Source of the DNA: Bradyrhizobium sp. CB1717
GTDB lineage: Bacteria; Pseudomonadota; Alphaproteobacteria; Rhizobiales; Xanthobacteraceae
Length of the DNA: 64,000 nucleotides
Assembly: GCF_029714325.1 (NCBI RefSeq)
Contig: NZ_CP121666.1
Location: forward strand, 8,976,501 to 9,040,500
Direction of reading: 5' to 3'
The stretch's first letter is position 1; the number at the start of each line of letters is the position of its first letter. Both the position numbers and the translations under genes were made by a program. This document shows, piece by piece, positions 34,305-41,873 of the stretch. The notes under the pieces are model-generated. The model ran no database searches and was not told where the DNA came from. It was given only the letters and a program-made list of their open reading frames with translations.

Positions 34305-34460
34305 GATTGTCCCGCCTGGGCATCGATCCAGGACGACGGCGATGGGTGGGGCGCCGCCAAACGCAAGGGCCCGAAATACGTTCCCCTCGGCTCCGTCCGC
34401 GTCAAAATCCCCCACCCCGTATTTTCCGTATATTGAAATTCCACGACTTTTTGCCCCGAA

Positions 34461-34489
34461 TGTTTCGTCGCGCCCTCTCCGACGAAACA
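34461..34489. promoter_or_regulatory. TGTTTCGTCG-N9-CGACGAAACA dyad upstream of the ECF sigma gene
   Basis: Perfect 10-base inverted repeat with a 9-base spacer, about 120 bases before the sigma factor start. The GAAAC inside each arm recalls -35 elements of ECF promoters. It may be an operator or a hairpin; it is not part of any of the repeat families. Confidence 0.45.
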
Positions 34490-34608
34490 ATTTGGCGGCG
34501 CACGAAACCATTTTCCGCTTTTCGCGCAGACGTCCCGAAACGGTGGCTGATTAACACTTTGGTCCAAGGAAACGCCGCTCGGTTGCGGCGCTACGGGGAG
34601 CCAAGTCC

Positions 34609-35220
34609 ATGCCGAACGTCATCGCCATCAACGCCCAGGCCAGCCAGAGCATCATTGCCGCTCAGGCGACTTCGGACGACATGCTTCTCGAAAGCATTGC
34701 CGACGGCAACCGGACCGCGATGCACATCCTGTATTGCCGGCACAATGTGCGGGTCTACCGTTTCATCCTGCGCATCGTGCGCGACGCCACCACGGCGGAA
34801 GATCTGGTCAGCCAGGTGTTCCTCGATGTGTGGCGGACCGCCGGCCAATTCCAGGGCCGCTCGCAGGTCTCGACCTGGCTGCTCTCGATCGCCCGCTTCA
34901 AGGCGCTGACCGCGATGCGCCAGCGCCGCTTCGAGGACATCGACCAGGAAGACGTGCGCCAGATTCCCGATGATTGCGATACGCCGGAGACCTCGCTCGA
35001 CCGCAGCGACACCAGCGCCATCCTGCGCGCCTGCGTGGCCAAGCTGTCGCCCGCACATCGCGAGATCATCAACCTCGTCTACTACCACGAGAAGTCGGTG
35101 GAGGAGGTCGGGCAGATCATCGGCATCCCGCAGAGCACGGTGAAGACCCGGATGTTCTATGCCCGCAAGCAACTCGCCGATTTGCTTAAGGGCGCCGGTG
35201 TCGACCGTTTCGCCGCATAA
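34609..35220 (+). CDS. ECF-type RNA polymerase sigma factor
   Basis: Sigma-70 family group 4 factor of 203 residues. Region 2 has TTAEDLVSQVFLDVWRTAGQ and region 4 has SVEEVGQIIGIPQSTVKTRM followed by FYARKQLADLL. A 25-residue N-terminal extension (MPNVIAINAQASQSIIAAQA) precedes region 2. GGGGAG lies nine bases before the ATG. No anti-sigma gene is seen next to it on either side, so its control is unclear from context. Confidence 0.9.
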   Translation: MPNVIAINAQASQSIIAAQATSDDMLLESIADGNRTAMHILYCRHNVRVYRFILRIVRDATTAEDLVSQVFLDVWRTAGQFQGRSQVSTWLLSIARFKALTAMRQRRFEDIDQEDVRQIPDDCDTPETSLDRSDTSAILRACVAKLSPAHREIINLVYYHEKSVEEVGQIIGIPQSTVKTRMFYARKQLADLLKGAGVDRFAA

Positions 35221-35462
35221 GGACAATGATTTCAAAGGGATAGGACCTCAATTTGGGCCCTGTCCCCGGACACGGAAGCGTTACCGCCGATGAAACAATT
35301 GAAACAAACGACAACATCAGGCGGAAAAACTTCCCCCCTATAAAGCTCCCATACGGTTTCGTTAAACCTCCCAAGACCTCCAGCGACCCGGACGATGCCC
35401 CCGTCCGGGTCGTTTTGTATTTGGGGGGTGTCGCGCGAGTGAGGCGGCCCGGCTATCTCATT

Positions 35463-35601
35463 CCCTCCCCCCTTGCGGGGGAGGGGCAGGGAGAGGGGTC
35501 CACACGGGGACTCTCTCGATATGAGCGGGCGGCACGAGCGCAGAGGGGTGGACCATTTGCTGGGCTACCCCTCTCCCCCGCCCTCCCCGCAAGGGGAGGG
35601 A
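35463..35601. repeat. GC-rich palindromic repeat, family B
   Basis: CCCTCCCCCCTTGCGGGGGA at the left, CCCTCCCCGCAAGGGGAGGG at the right, enclosing ATGAGCGGGCGGCACGAGCG. The arms match the other family B copies. Confidence 0.8.
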
Positions 35602-35661
35602 GCGCACTGCCGCTGCGGCGAACAGGGTTGCCTCGCAAAGCCCTCTCACCAAACAAGCCCC

Positions 35662-35679
35662 CGTCACGAAGGCGTGACG
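35662..35679. promoter_or_regulatory. CGTCACG-N4-CGTGACG dyad upstream of ccdA
   Basis: Perfect 7-base arms around AAGG, 60 bases before the ccdA start. Possible operator of the ccdA-thioredoxin pair; no regulator is identified. Confidence 0.35.
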
Positions 35680-35739
35680 TCGCGTAACGACCGCCCCATC
35701 GCACACGAACTGCCTCGTGACCTCCATCACGAGTGCGCC

Positions 35740-36438
35740 ATGCTCGAGCTTCTCTTCGCCGTCCTGGCCGGCATCCTCACCATCGCCGCGCCCTGCACGC
35801 TGCCGATGCTGCCGATCCTGCTCGGCGCCTCGATCGGGCGCGCGGGGCACTTGCGACCCGCCATGATCGCGCTCGGCTTCGTCGTCTCCTTCTCCGCGGT
35901 CGCGCTGCTGTTAGGTGCGCTCACGCACCTGTTCGATTTCGACCCGAACGTGCTGCGCGAGGCAGCGGCGATCCTGCTGCTCGGCTTCGGCCTGTTGATG
36001 CTGTGGCCGGCGCCGTTCGAGTGGCTGTCGATCCGGCTCAATGGCTGGCTCGACCTCGGCAGTTCGAGCGCCACGCAGCGCGAGGGTGCGCTCGGCGGAC
36101 TCGTGCTCGGCACCACGCTGGGCCTGGTCTGGACGCCCTGCGCAGGCCCCGTGCTCGGCTCGATCCTGACGCTGGTGGCGACGTCGAAGAACCTCGCCTG
36201 GGCCGGCACGCTGCTGGTCGCCTACGCCATCGGCGCGGCGATCCCGATGCTGGGAATAGCCTATGGCGGACAGGCCGCGACCACGCGCGTGCGCAGCCTC
36301 GCGCGCATCTCGCCGCGGCTGCAGCAGGGCTTTGGCGTCGTCGTGATCGCCTTCGCGGTCGCCGCCTATTTCCAGTACGACACGCTGATCGTGGCGTGGC
36401 TCACCGGCTTCTATCCCACCGGCCAGATCGGCCTGTGA
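35740..36438 (+). CDS. ccdA: CcdA/DsbD-type thiol-disulfide transmembrane transporter
   Basis: Inner-membrane electron carrier of 232 residues that passes reducing power from the cytoplasm to the periplasm. The two redox cysteines are C19 (IAAPCTLPMLP) and C134 (VWTPCAGPVLG), in the first and fourth membrane segments, as in CcdA and SoxV. The ATG at 35740 is chosen because upstream codons run into the family B repeat; the ribosome site is weak. It is followed 32 bases later by a periplasmic thioredoxin, its likely partner. Confidence 0.85.
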   Translation: MLELLFAVLAGILTIAAPCTLPMLPILLGASIGRAGHLRPAMIALGFVVSFSAVALLLGALTHLFDFDPNVLREAAAILLLGFGLLMLWPAPFEWLSIRLNGWLDLGSSSATQREGALGGLVLGTTLGLVWTPCAGPVLGSILTLVATSKNLAWAGTLLVAYAIGAAIPMLGIAYGGQAATTRVRSLARISPRLQQGFGVVVIAFAVAAYFQYDTLIVAWLTGFYPTGQIGL

Positions 36439-36469
36439 TCATCCCAAAACTTCACCGGAGGACGCTTCC

Positions 36470-37033
36470 ATGACTCTCAAACTGCTCGCAATGTCTGCTG
36501 CACTGATCGGCATCACCGTCACCGGCGCCGTGATCCCCGGCATCTGCGACGAGGCCGCGCGCGCGACGCCGATCACCGTCGCCGCCGCGAGCCAGCAGAC
36601 CGCGCCTGATTTCACCGGCATCACCAACTGGTTCAACTCGAAGCCGCTGAGCCTCGCTGATCTCCGCGGCAAGGTCGTGCTGGTCGACTTCTGGACCTAT
36701 GGCTGCGTCAACTGCGTCAACACGCTGCCGCACGTCACCGACCTCTATGCCAAGTACAAGGACCGGGGTCTCGTCGTGGTCGGCGTGCACACGCCGGAAT
36801 TCCCGTTCGAGCGCTCGGCCTCCAACGTGCAGGCCGCGCTCAAGCGCCACGGCATCACCTATCCGGTGGCGCAGGATAACGATTCCAGGACCTGGAACGC
36901 TTACCAGAACCAGTATTGGCCAGCGCAATACATCATCGACCAGAGCGGCAAGATCGTGTTCCAGCACGCCGGCGAAGGCCGCTACGACGAGATCGACCGC
37001 ACCGTGGCAAGGCTGCTGAACGCCAGCAGCTAG
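36470..37033 (+). CDS. Periplasmic thioredoxin-like protein (TlpA/DipZ C-terminal type)
   Basis: Exported redoxin of 187 residues with an N-terminal signal sequence (MTLKLLAMSAALIGITVTGA). The redox site is C79-V-N-C82 within WTYGCVNCVNTLP, and the cis-proline region is WPAQYIIDQSG. The WTYxCxNC form is that of the DipZ/CcdA-linked redoxins. It lies directly after ccdA, so it probably receives electrons from it. Targets could be cytochrome c maturation or, as SoxW does elsewhere, SoxYZ thiols; the sox genes are 14 kb away. Confidence 0.85.
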   Translation: MTLKLLAMSAALIGITVTGAVIPGICDEAARATPITVAAASQQTAPDFTGITNWFNSKPLSLADLRGKVVLVDFWTYGCVNCVNTLPHVTDLYAKYKDRGLVVVGVHTPEFPFERSASNVQAALKRHGITYPVAQDNDSRTWNAYQNQYWPAQYIIDQSGKIVFQHAGEGRYDEIDRTVARLLNASS

Positions 37034-37083
37034 TGCCGGGCGGGCATCACGCGGCTGGTTTCGCCTGACACCCTTGTTGCTTG

Positions 37084-37107
37084 ACTCCACGGACGCGTCC
37101 GTGGAGT
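37084..37107. terminator. 24-base perfect palindrome after the thioredoxin gene
   Basis: The half-site ACTCCACGGACG is followed at once by its exact inverse. It could form a 10-base stem with a CGCG loop and is followed by TTTC, so it may terminate the ccdA-thioredoxin transcript. It is also 28 bases before the next start codon and could be an operator. Confidence 0.45.
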
Positions 37108-37135
37108 TTCGCGCCATCGGAATCAGCCGCCCGCA

Positions 37136-38110
37136 ATGGCCGACGCGAACACCAGCACCGACATCCGCCTTCGTGAAGGCTCTTCGATCGCGCAGCGGCT
37201 GGTCATGGCCGGCTTCGCGGCCGCCGTTGCGCTGTGCTTCACGCCGGGCCTGTTCACGCACGACACCCTGGAGATCGTCATCTCGGTGGTGGCGCTGCTG
37301 GCGGGAGCCGGGTTCGTCGTCGGCATCATGATGGCGCCGGCGGTGGTGTGGATCATCACGCCTGACGAGATCCTGATCGGGCGGCAAAGCCCGTTCGGAA
37401 AGCTGCGCATACGGATCGTCGCGAAAGACGACATCACAGCGTTGCAGGTTCCCGGCAGCAAGCGGGTGAAAGCCCGCTTTCAGCTCGTCTTCACGCTTGT
37501 CTCGGGCGAGCGCCTGACGTCGCCGCCGATCTCGGATGTCACGCATGTGCGCGACACCGTGGCGCGGATCGCCAAGCAATTCGACGTTCCCAATGTCGAG
37601 GAGCCCGTCAATCCGCTCGATGCCAGCAATCCCGAGATGCATCTCGGCGAGCCGCTCGAGGCGTTTTCCGCGCGAGACATAAGGATCGTCGCGTTGATCG
37701 CCGTCGCGTTGTCCGCCGTGCCCTATGCCTACAAGCTCTGGCGCGGATGGCCGCCCAGCCATGTCGATATCCTGCTGCTGCCGCTCGGCGCGCTCGCGGC
37801 GTTCGCGGTCTACAGATACGCCAACCTCGCGACCGGCGCGTTCTGGGTCATCCGGCAGGGCGATATCCGCGTCGAACGGCTGTGGGGCGACGGCACGCCA
37901 CGCACGGACAGCATCGAGGGGCACGAGGTGAAGACGATCACCGTCGACCGCCGCGGCCGGTCGGAAGACGAGCACTGCATCGTCACGATCCGCCTGCGCT
38001 CGGGACGGCGGTTTCGCAGCCCCCGGATCGGCTCGCGGCTCGAGGCCCGCGCCGTCGGGACCGAAATCGTGCGGCGGCTCGGGATCGCGCCGGAGAGCAA
38101 CAAGATCTAG
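37136..38110 (+). CDS. Hypothetical membrane protein with two PH-like domains
   Basis: A 324-residue protein of unknown function. Two hydrophobic hairpins (about 22-65 and 180-225) are each followed by a beta-rich soluble segment. The segments have similar phrasing (ITPDEILIGRQSPFGKLRIR and VIRQGDIRVERLWGDGTPRT), which suggests an internal duplication of membrane-hairpin plus PH-like domain; this is inference. The start ATG at 37136 is 28 bases after a palindrome. A longer open frame on the opposite strand is not favoured because its composition is arginine/aspartate-rich and featureless. Confidence 0.65.
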   Translation: MADANTSTDIRLREGSSIAQRLVMAGFAAAVALCFTPGLFTHDTLEIVISVVALLAGAGFVVGIMMAPAVVWIITPDEILIGRQSPFGKLRIRIVAKDDITALQVPGSKRVKARFQLVFTLVSGERLTSPPISDVTHVRDTVARIAKQFDVPNVEEPVNPLDASNPEMHLGEPLEAFSARDIRIVALIAVALSAVPYAYKLWRGWPPSHVDILLLPLGALAAFAVYRYANLATGAFWVIRQGDIRVERLWGDGTPRTDSIEGHEVKTITVDRRGRSEDEHCIVTIRLRSGRRFRSPRIGSRLEARAVGTEIVRRLGIAPESNKI

Positions 38111-38163
38111 CCGGCGCACAGCGCCAATTGTCGAAGTTCATGTCACGCCGAGTCCGGTCTGAG

Positions 38164-38308
38164 CCTCTCCCGCTTGCGGGAGAGGTCGCCGCGACCGGGC
38201 GATGCGAAGCATCGTCCCGCGCGGCGGGTGAGGGTTCTTTCCTCTTGGGGAGTGTCCCATTGCGGAAGCACCCTCTCCCCAACCCTCGCCCGCAAGCGGG
38301 AGAGGGAG
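38164..38308. repeat. GC-rich palindromic repeat, family B
   Basis: CCTCTCCCGCTTGCGGGAGA at the left, CCCGCAAGCGGGAGAGGGAG at the right, with GTGAGGGTTCTTTCCTCTTG in the centre, almost as in the 26961 copy. The rest of the gap (38309-38499) is AT-richer and probably holds the promoter of the L,D-transpeptidase gene. Confidence 0.8.
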
Positions 38309-38499
38309 CCCACTACCACCGCGGCAGCATTCTATGCTTTTCGCGCCATCCCCTGTTTGTGGCATTGCCCCGGCCCCGTCAAAAAACCAAAGCATTCTCG
38401 TGACATATCAGGGCAGCGCGCCATCAACTTGCCATGAACATGCCCCTGAGATTTGATGGTTCCGAATGATTTGCGCTGTGGCAGCGGGGAGAACTTAGA

Positions 38500-39093
38500 A
38501 TGACGGATTATCGTCGCCTGACCGGGGCGTTCATCACGGCCCTGAGCCTGGTTCTGACCACCTCATACGCCTCCGCCCAGCAGCCGGACCGCGGCGACGA
38601 GCCGGGCCTGATCGCCGACGACGGCTACCAGCTCGAGCCGGAATGGCAGAAGCAGGTCGTGTACTTCCGCACCACCGAAACGCCTGGCACCATCATCATC
38701 TCGACCGCCGAGCGGCACCTCTATCTGGTGCAGCCGGGCGGGCGCGCGATCCGCTACGGCATCGGCGTCGGCCGCGACGGTTTTCAGTGGCAGGGTCTGG
38801 TGAACATCACCAACAAGAAGGAGTGGCCGGACTGGACGCCGCCGCCGGAGATGATCCAGCGCCAGCCCTACCTGCCGCGCTTCATGGCCGGCGGCCCCGG
38901 CAATCCGCTGGGCGCCCGCGCCATGTATCTGGGCACCACCGTCTACCGCATCCACGGCACCAACCGGCCGGATACGATCGGCACCAAGGTGTCCTCGGGC
39001 TGCTTCCGTCTCGTCAACAACGACGTCGCCGATCTCTACGATCGCGTCCCTGTCGGGACCAAGGTGGTCATCCGGCAGAAGCCCGAACTCTAA
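38500..39093 (+). CDS. L,D-transpeptidase (YkuD domain)
   Basis: Periplasmic cell-wall enzyme of 197 residues that cross-links peptidoglycan or attaches proteins to it. The signal peptide is at residues 1-26 (ending TTSYASA). The YkuD catalytic motif is H152 in YRIHGTNRPDTIG and C168 in SSGCFRLVNNDV. GGGGAG lies upstream of the ATG. Length and layout match the short single-domain enzymes abundant in rhizobia. Confidence 0.92.
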   Translation: MTDYRRLTGAFITALSLVLTTSYASAQQPDRGDEPGLIADDGYQLEPEWQKQVVYFRTTETPGTIIISTAERHLYLVQPGGRAIRYGIGVGRDGFQWQGLVNITNKKEWPDWTPPPEMIQRQPYLPRFMAGGPGNPLGARAMYLGTTVYRIHGTNRPDTIGTKVSSGCFRLVNNDVADLYDRVPVGTKVVIRQKPEL

Positions 39094-39105
39094 GGGCCAT
39101 GGTTC

Positions 39106-39130
39106 GAGCATGATCGCACCGATCATGCTC
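39106..39130. terminator. GAGCATGATCG hairpin between L,D-transpeptidase and binding-protein genes
   Basis: GAGCATGATCG and its exact inverse are separated by CAC: an 11-base stem with a 3-base loop, 13 bases past the stop codon. No T-run follows. The GAGCATGATC word recurs in imperfect form near 45964-46012 and is a common hairpin repeat in this group. Confidence 0.5.
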
Positions 39131-39180
39131 TGCCCCCTCCTCCCATTTCCTTTTCCCGATTATTTCGAGAGAGAGACATC

Positions 39181-40218
39181 ATGCGCAGTTTTCGAGGCGG
39201 CCTGCTGATCGGGCTCGCGGTCGCCGTACTGGTCGGCGTCCTCGCCGTCATCTACGAGTTTTACGACACCCGCACGCTGAAGCGCACGGTTCGCCGCGGT
39301 GAGGTGCTGTGCGGCGTCAACAAGGGCCTGCCGGGCTTCTCGATCCCCGACGACAAGGGCAACTGGACCGGCTTCGACGTCGATTTCTGCCGCGCGGTGG
39401 CCGCTGCGATCTTCAACGACCCGAACAAGGCGAAGTTCGTCGCGCTCGACGCCAGCGAGCGCTTCAAGGAGCTGCAGAGCCGGAAAGTCGACATCCTCTC
39501 GCGCAACTCGACCTGGAGCATGGCGCGCGAGCTCGACTACGACCTCTATTTCCCCGCGGTCGCCTATTACGACGGCGCAGGCTTCATGCTGCCGCGCGCC
39601 CGCAACAAGGAGACGTCGCTGGACCTGACCGGCAGCAAGGTCTGCGTGCAGACCGGCACCACGACGGCGCTCAACGTCTCCGACTACTTCCGTGCCAACA
39701 ACATGAAGTATGAAGAGGTGAAGTTCGACAAGCTCGACGACGTGGTGAAGGCCTACGATTCCGGCAAGTGCGATACGCTCTCCGCCGACGTCTCGCAGCT
39801 CTATGCGCTCAGGCTGAACCTGTCGAAGCCCGGCGACCACATGATCCTGCCGGACATGATCTCCAAGGAGCCGCTCGCCCCCGTCGTGCGCCAGCGCGAC
39901 GACGACTGGATGATGATCGTGAAGTGGACGCTCTACGCCATGATCAACGCCGAAGAGCTTGGCGTCTCCTCGGAGAACATCGACGAGGCCCTGAAGTCGA
40001 AGAAGCCTGAAGTGATGCGCCTCGTCGGCAACGAGGGCAATTACGGCGAGCAGCTCGGCCTCACCAAGGACTGGGTCGTCCGCATCATCCGCAGCGTCGG
40101 CAATTACGGCGAGATGTACGAGCGCAACATCGGCGAGAAGTCCAAGCTGAAGATCCCGCGCGGGATGAACCAGCTGTGGAATGCCGGTGGCGTGCAGTAC
40201 GCGCCGCCGATGCGGTAG
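39181..40218 (+). CDS. AapJ-like amino-acid ABC substrate-binding protein, apparently membrane-anchored
   Basis: SBP_bac_3 protein of 345 residues resembling the general L-amino-acid binder AapJ: CGVNKGLPGFSIPDDKGNWT, GFDVDFCRAVAAAIF, LSRNSTWSMARE and VCVQTGTTTALNVSDYFRAN. The N-terminus (about 8-27) is a single hydrophobic helix, GLLIGLAVAVLVGVLAVIYE, with no visible signal-peptidase site, so the protein may stay anchored. No permease genes follow. It lies after an L,D-transpeptidase gene on the same strand. Confidence 0.87.
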   Translation: MRSFRGGLLIGLAVAVLVGVLAVIYEFYDTRTLKRTVRRGEVLCGVNKGLPGFSIPDDKGNWTGFDVDFCRAVAAAIFNDPNKAKFVALDASERFKELQSRKVDILSRNSTWSMARELDYDLYFPAVAYYDGAGFMLPRARNKETSLDLTGSKVCVQTGTTTALNVSDYFRANNMKYEEVKFDKLDDVVKAYDSGKCDTLSADVSQLYALRLNLSKPGDHMILPDMISKEPLAPVVRQRDDDWMMIVKWTLYAMINAEELGVSSENIDEALKSKKPEVMRLVGNEGNYGEQLGLTKDWVVRIIRSVGNYGEMYERNIGEKSKLKIPRGMNQLWNAGGVQYAPPMR

Positions 40219-40231
40219 GGGCTCCAACCAC

Positions 40232-40348
40232 CGTCATTGCGAACGAAGCGTAGCAATCCAGAATCTTTCCACGGCGACAGTCTGGATTGCTTCGTCGCAC
40301 CAGCGCAAAATTGCTTCGCAATTTTGTCGCGGGCTCCTCGCAATGACG
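40232..40348. repeat. Palindromic intergenic repeat, family A (expanded variant)
   Basis: CGTCATTGCGAACGAAGCGT at the left and TCGCAATGACG at the right. Compared with other copies it has an extra inner hairpin, GCAAAATTGCTTCGCAATTT, near 40311-40333. Confidence 0.75.
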
Positions 40349-40381
40349 AGCTTGGGGCGGAGCGCTCTCCACACTCTCAAC

Positions 40382-40483
40382 TGTCATCGCCCGCGAAAGC
40401 GGGCGATCCAGTATTCCAGAGACGTCAAACGTATATGGAAAGGCCGCGGCGTACTGGGTCGCCCGGTCGAGCCGGGCGACGAC
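40382..40483. repeat. Palindromic intergenic repeat, family F (GTCATCGCCCGCGAAAGCGG type)
   Basis: GTCATCGCCCGCGAAAGCGG and GCGATCCAGTATTCC at the left; TACTGGGTCGCCCGGTCGAG and CCGGGCGACGAC at the right. Only one copy is seen in this window; it resembles known Bradyrhizobium intergenic repeats. Confidence 0.6.
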
Positions 40484-40518
40484 ACCTATTGTGTGGCACG
40501 ATGGCAGCGCTCCAGTCC

Positions 40519-40604
40519 GTAGCCCGGATGGAGCGCAGCGCAATCCGGGGCCGTCTCACCGCTCGGAGAGAATCCCGGATTTCGCTCCGCTCCATCCGGG
40601 CTAC
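40519..40604. repeat. Palindromic intergenic repeat, family E (GTAGCCCGGATGGAGCG type)
   Basis: GTAGCCCGGATGGAGCGCAG and CAATCCGGGG at the left; CCCGGATTTCGCTCCGCTCC and ATCCGGGCTAC at the right, an inverted pair. It ends just before the stop codon of the acyl-CoA dehydrogenase gene. Confidence 0.8.
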
Positions 40605-40608
40605 GAGA

Positions 40609-41748
40609 TCAATACCCCCGCGCCAGCGCCAGCTGCTGGGTGTGGTAGTTCGCATCGCCGAACAATTCCTCGCACACCCGCGCGCGCTTCATGAAGAAGC
40701 CGATGTCGAACTGGTCGGTCATGCCCATGCCGCCGTGCATCTGCACGCCTTCCTGCACCGCGCGGGTGGCGGTGGTGCCGGCGCGCGCCTTGGCCACGGC
40801 CACGGCTGAGGCGGCCTTGGCGACATCGGTATCCAGCGCCTGCAGCGCCTTCATGGTGGCGGCGCGGGTGATCTCGATGTCGACATAGAGCTCGGCGGCG
40901 CGGTGCTGCAGCGCCTGGAATTCGCCGATCAGCTTGCCGAACTGTTTTCTGTTCTTGAGATACTCGACGGTGCGGCCAAAGACCTCGTCGCTGAGGCCGA
41001 CCATTTCGGCGGCGACCGCGCCACGTCCGATATCGAGCACGCCGTCAAGCAGCGCGGCGCCCTGATCGACCTCGCCGAGCACGCTGTCGGCGGTCACCTC
41101 GACATTGGCAAGCTCGATCCGCGCCGCATTGTGCGCGTCGACCATGATGGTGCGCTCGACCGAAACGCCCTTGGCCTTGGGGTTCGCCAGGAACAACGTC
41201 AGCCCTTCACGCTCGCCGGCCGAGCCAGAAGTGCGCGCGGCAACGATGAAGAGATCGGCGACATGACCGTCGACGACAAGTGCCTTGGCGCCGGAAAGCT
41301 TGAAACCGTTGCCGGCGCGCACGGCCTGCAGGCTGGTCTGCAGCGGGCGATGCTTGGCCCCCTCGTCGATCGCGAGCGTTGCGAGCAGCGAGCCGCTCGC
41401 GAGCTTCGGCAGATATTCCGACTTCTGCGCGGCATTGCCGCCGCGATTCAGCGCGGAGGCCGCGACCACGCTGGTGGCGAGGAAGGGCGAGGGCATCAAG
41501 GTGCGGCCGATCTCCTCCATGAGCACACCGGCTTCCATGAAGCCGAGGCCGCTGCCGCCGAACTCTTCCGGCACGAGCAGGCCGGCAAAGCCCATCTCGG
41601 CAAAGGATTGCCACAGCTCCTTGGAGAAGCCGGTGGGATCCTTGGAGTCGCGCAGATGGCGCAGGTGCGACACCGGCGCCTTGTCGCTGATCAGCCCGCG
41701 CGCTGAGTCGCGGAGCATCGATTGTTCTTCGGTGAGGACGAGGGCCAT
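40609..41748 (-). CDS. Acyl-CoA dehydrogenase, small-subunit-like
   Basis: FAD-dependent dehydrogenase of 379 residues. N-terminal helices (LTEEQSMLRDSARGLISDKA), a middle beta domain and a C-terminal helical domain with VEYLKNRKQFGKLIGEFQAL and QMHGGMGMTDQFDIGFFMKR are seen. Such proteins often pair with a second dehydrogenase as mixed complexes, for example PimC/PimD or steroid FadE pairs. The next gene upstream is a larger dehydrogenase on the same strand, separated by a repeat. The acyl substrate is unknown. Confidence 0.87.
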   Translation of the reverse strand: MALVLTEEQSMLRDSARGLISDKAPVSHLRHLRDSKDPTGFSKELWQSFAEMGFAGLLVPEEFGGSGLGFMEAGVLMEEIGRTLMPSPFLATSVVAASALNRGGNAAQKSEYLPKLASGSLLATLAIDEGAKHRPLQTSLQAVRAGNGFKLSGAKALVVDGHVADLFIVAARTSGSAGEREGLTLFLANPKAKGVSVERTIMVDAHNAARIELANVEVTADSVLGEVDQGAALLDGVLDIGRGAVAAEMVGLSDEVFGRTVEYLKNRKQFGKLIGEFQALQHRAAELYVDIEITRAATMKALQALDTDVAKAASAVAVAKARAGTTATRAVQEGVQMHGGMGMTDQFDIGFFMKRARVCEELFGDANYHTQQLALARGY

Positions 41749-41791
41749 GGTGCAAAGTCTCTAACGTCTGGCGGAATGCGTATTTGTTGCT

Positions 41792-41872
41792 GTCATTCCG
41801 GGGCGATGCGCCGCATCGAACCCGGAATCTCGAGGTTCCGGGTTCGGTCCTGCGGACCGCCCCGGAACGACG
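41792..41872. repeat. Palindromic intergenic repeat, family D (GTCATTCCGGGGCG type)
   Basis: GTCATTCCGGGGCGATGCGC at the left, inverted CGCCCCGGAACGACGG at the right, with ACCCGGAATCTCGAGGTTCC in the centre. A second copy is at 56081-56161. It ends one base before the stop of the upstream dehydrogenase gene. Confidence 0.85.
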
Positions 41873-41873
41873 G

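Larger units (their letters stand above)
34195..34608. other. Intergenic region upstream of the ECF sigma gene
   Basis: A 414-base gap. It holds a family C repeat (34219-34304), an AT-richer stretch around 34410-34460 and a 10-base perfect dyad (34461-34489). No gene is supported. Confidence 0.6.
35221..35739. other. Intergenic region between ECF sigma gene and ccdA
   Basis: A 519-base gap. It contains an AT-richer stretch with two GAAAC motifs (near 35292 and 35300), a family B repeat (35463-35601) and a CGTCACG dyad (35662-35679). Open frames here are repeat-derived and not supported as genes. Confidence 0.55.

Noticed and set aside
34411..34460. AT-rich patch upstream of the ECF gene considered as horizontally acquired DNA
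   Set aside because: Too short, and the flanking genes have normal composition; more likely promoter DNA.
35253..35687. A 144-codon frame after the ECF gene considered as an anti-sigma gene
   Set aside because: Its second half is family B repeat sequence and it has no zinc-finger or membrane features.
36452..38119. A 555-codon minus-strand frame covering the thioredoxin and membrane-protein genes
   Set aside because: It crosses a palindrome and two plausible plus-strand genes; the translation is rich in R, D and H with no domain.
40494..40516. TGGCAC near 40496 considered as a third sigma54 promoter
   Set aside because: The -12 TTGC element is missing at the required distance, and the site lies among repeats.
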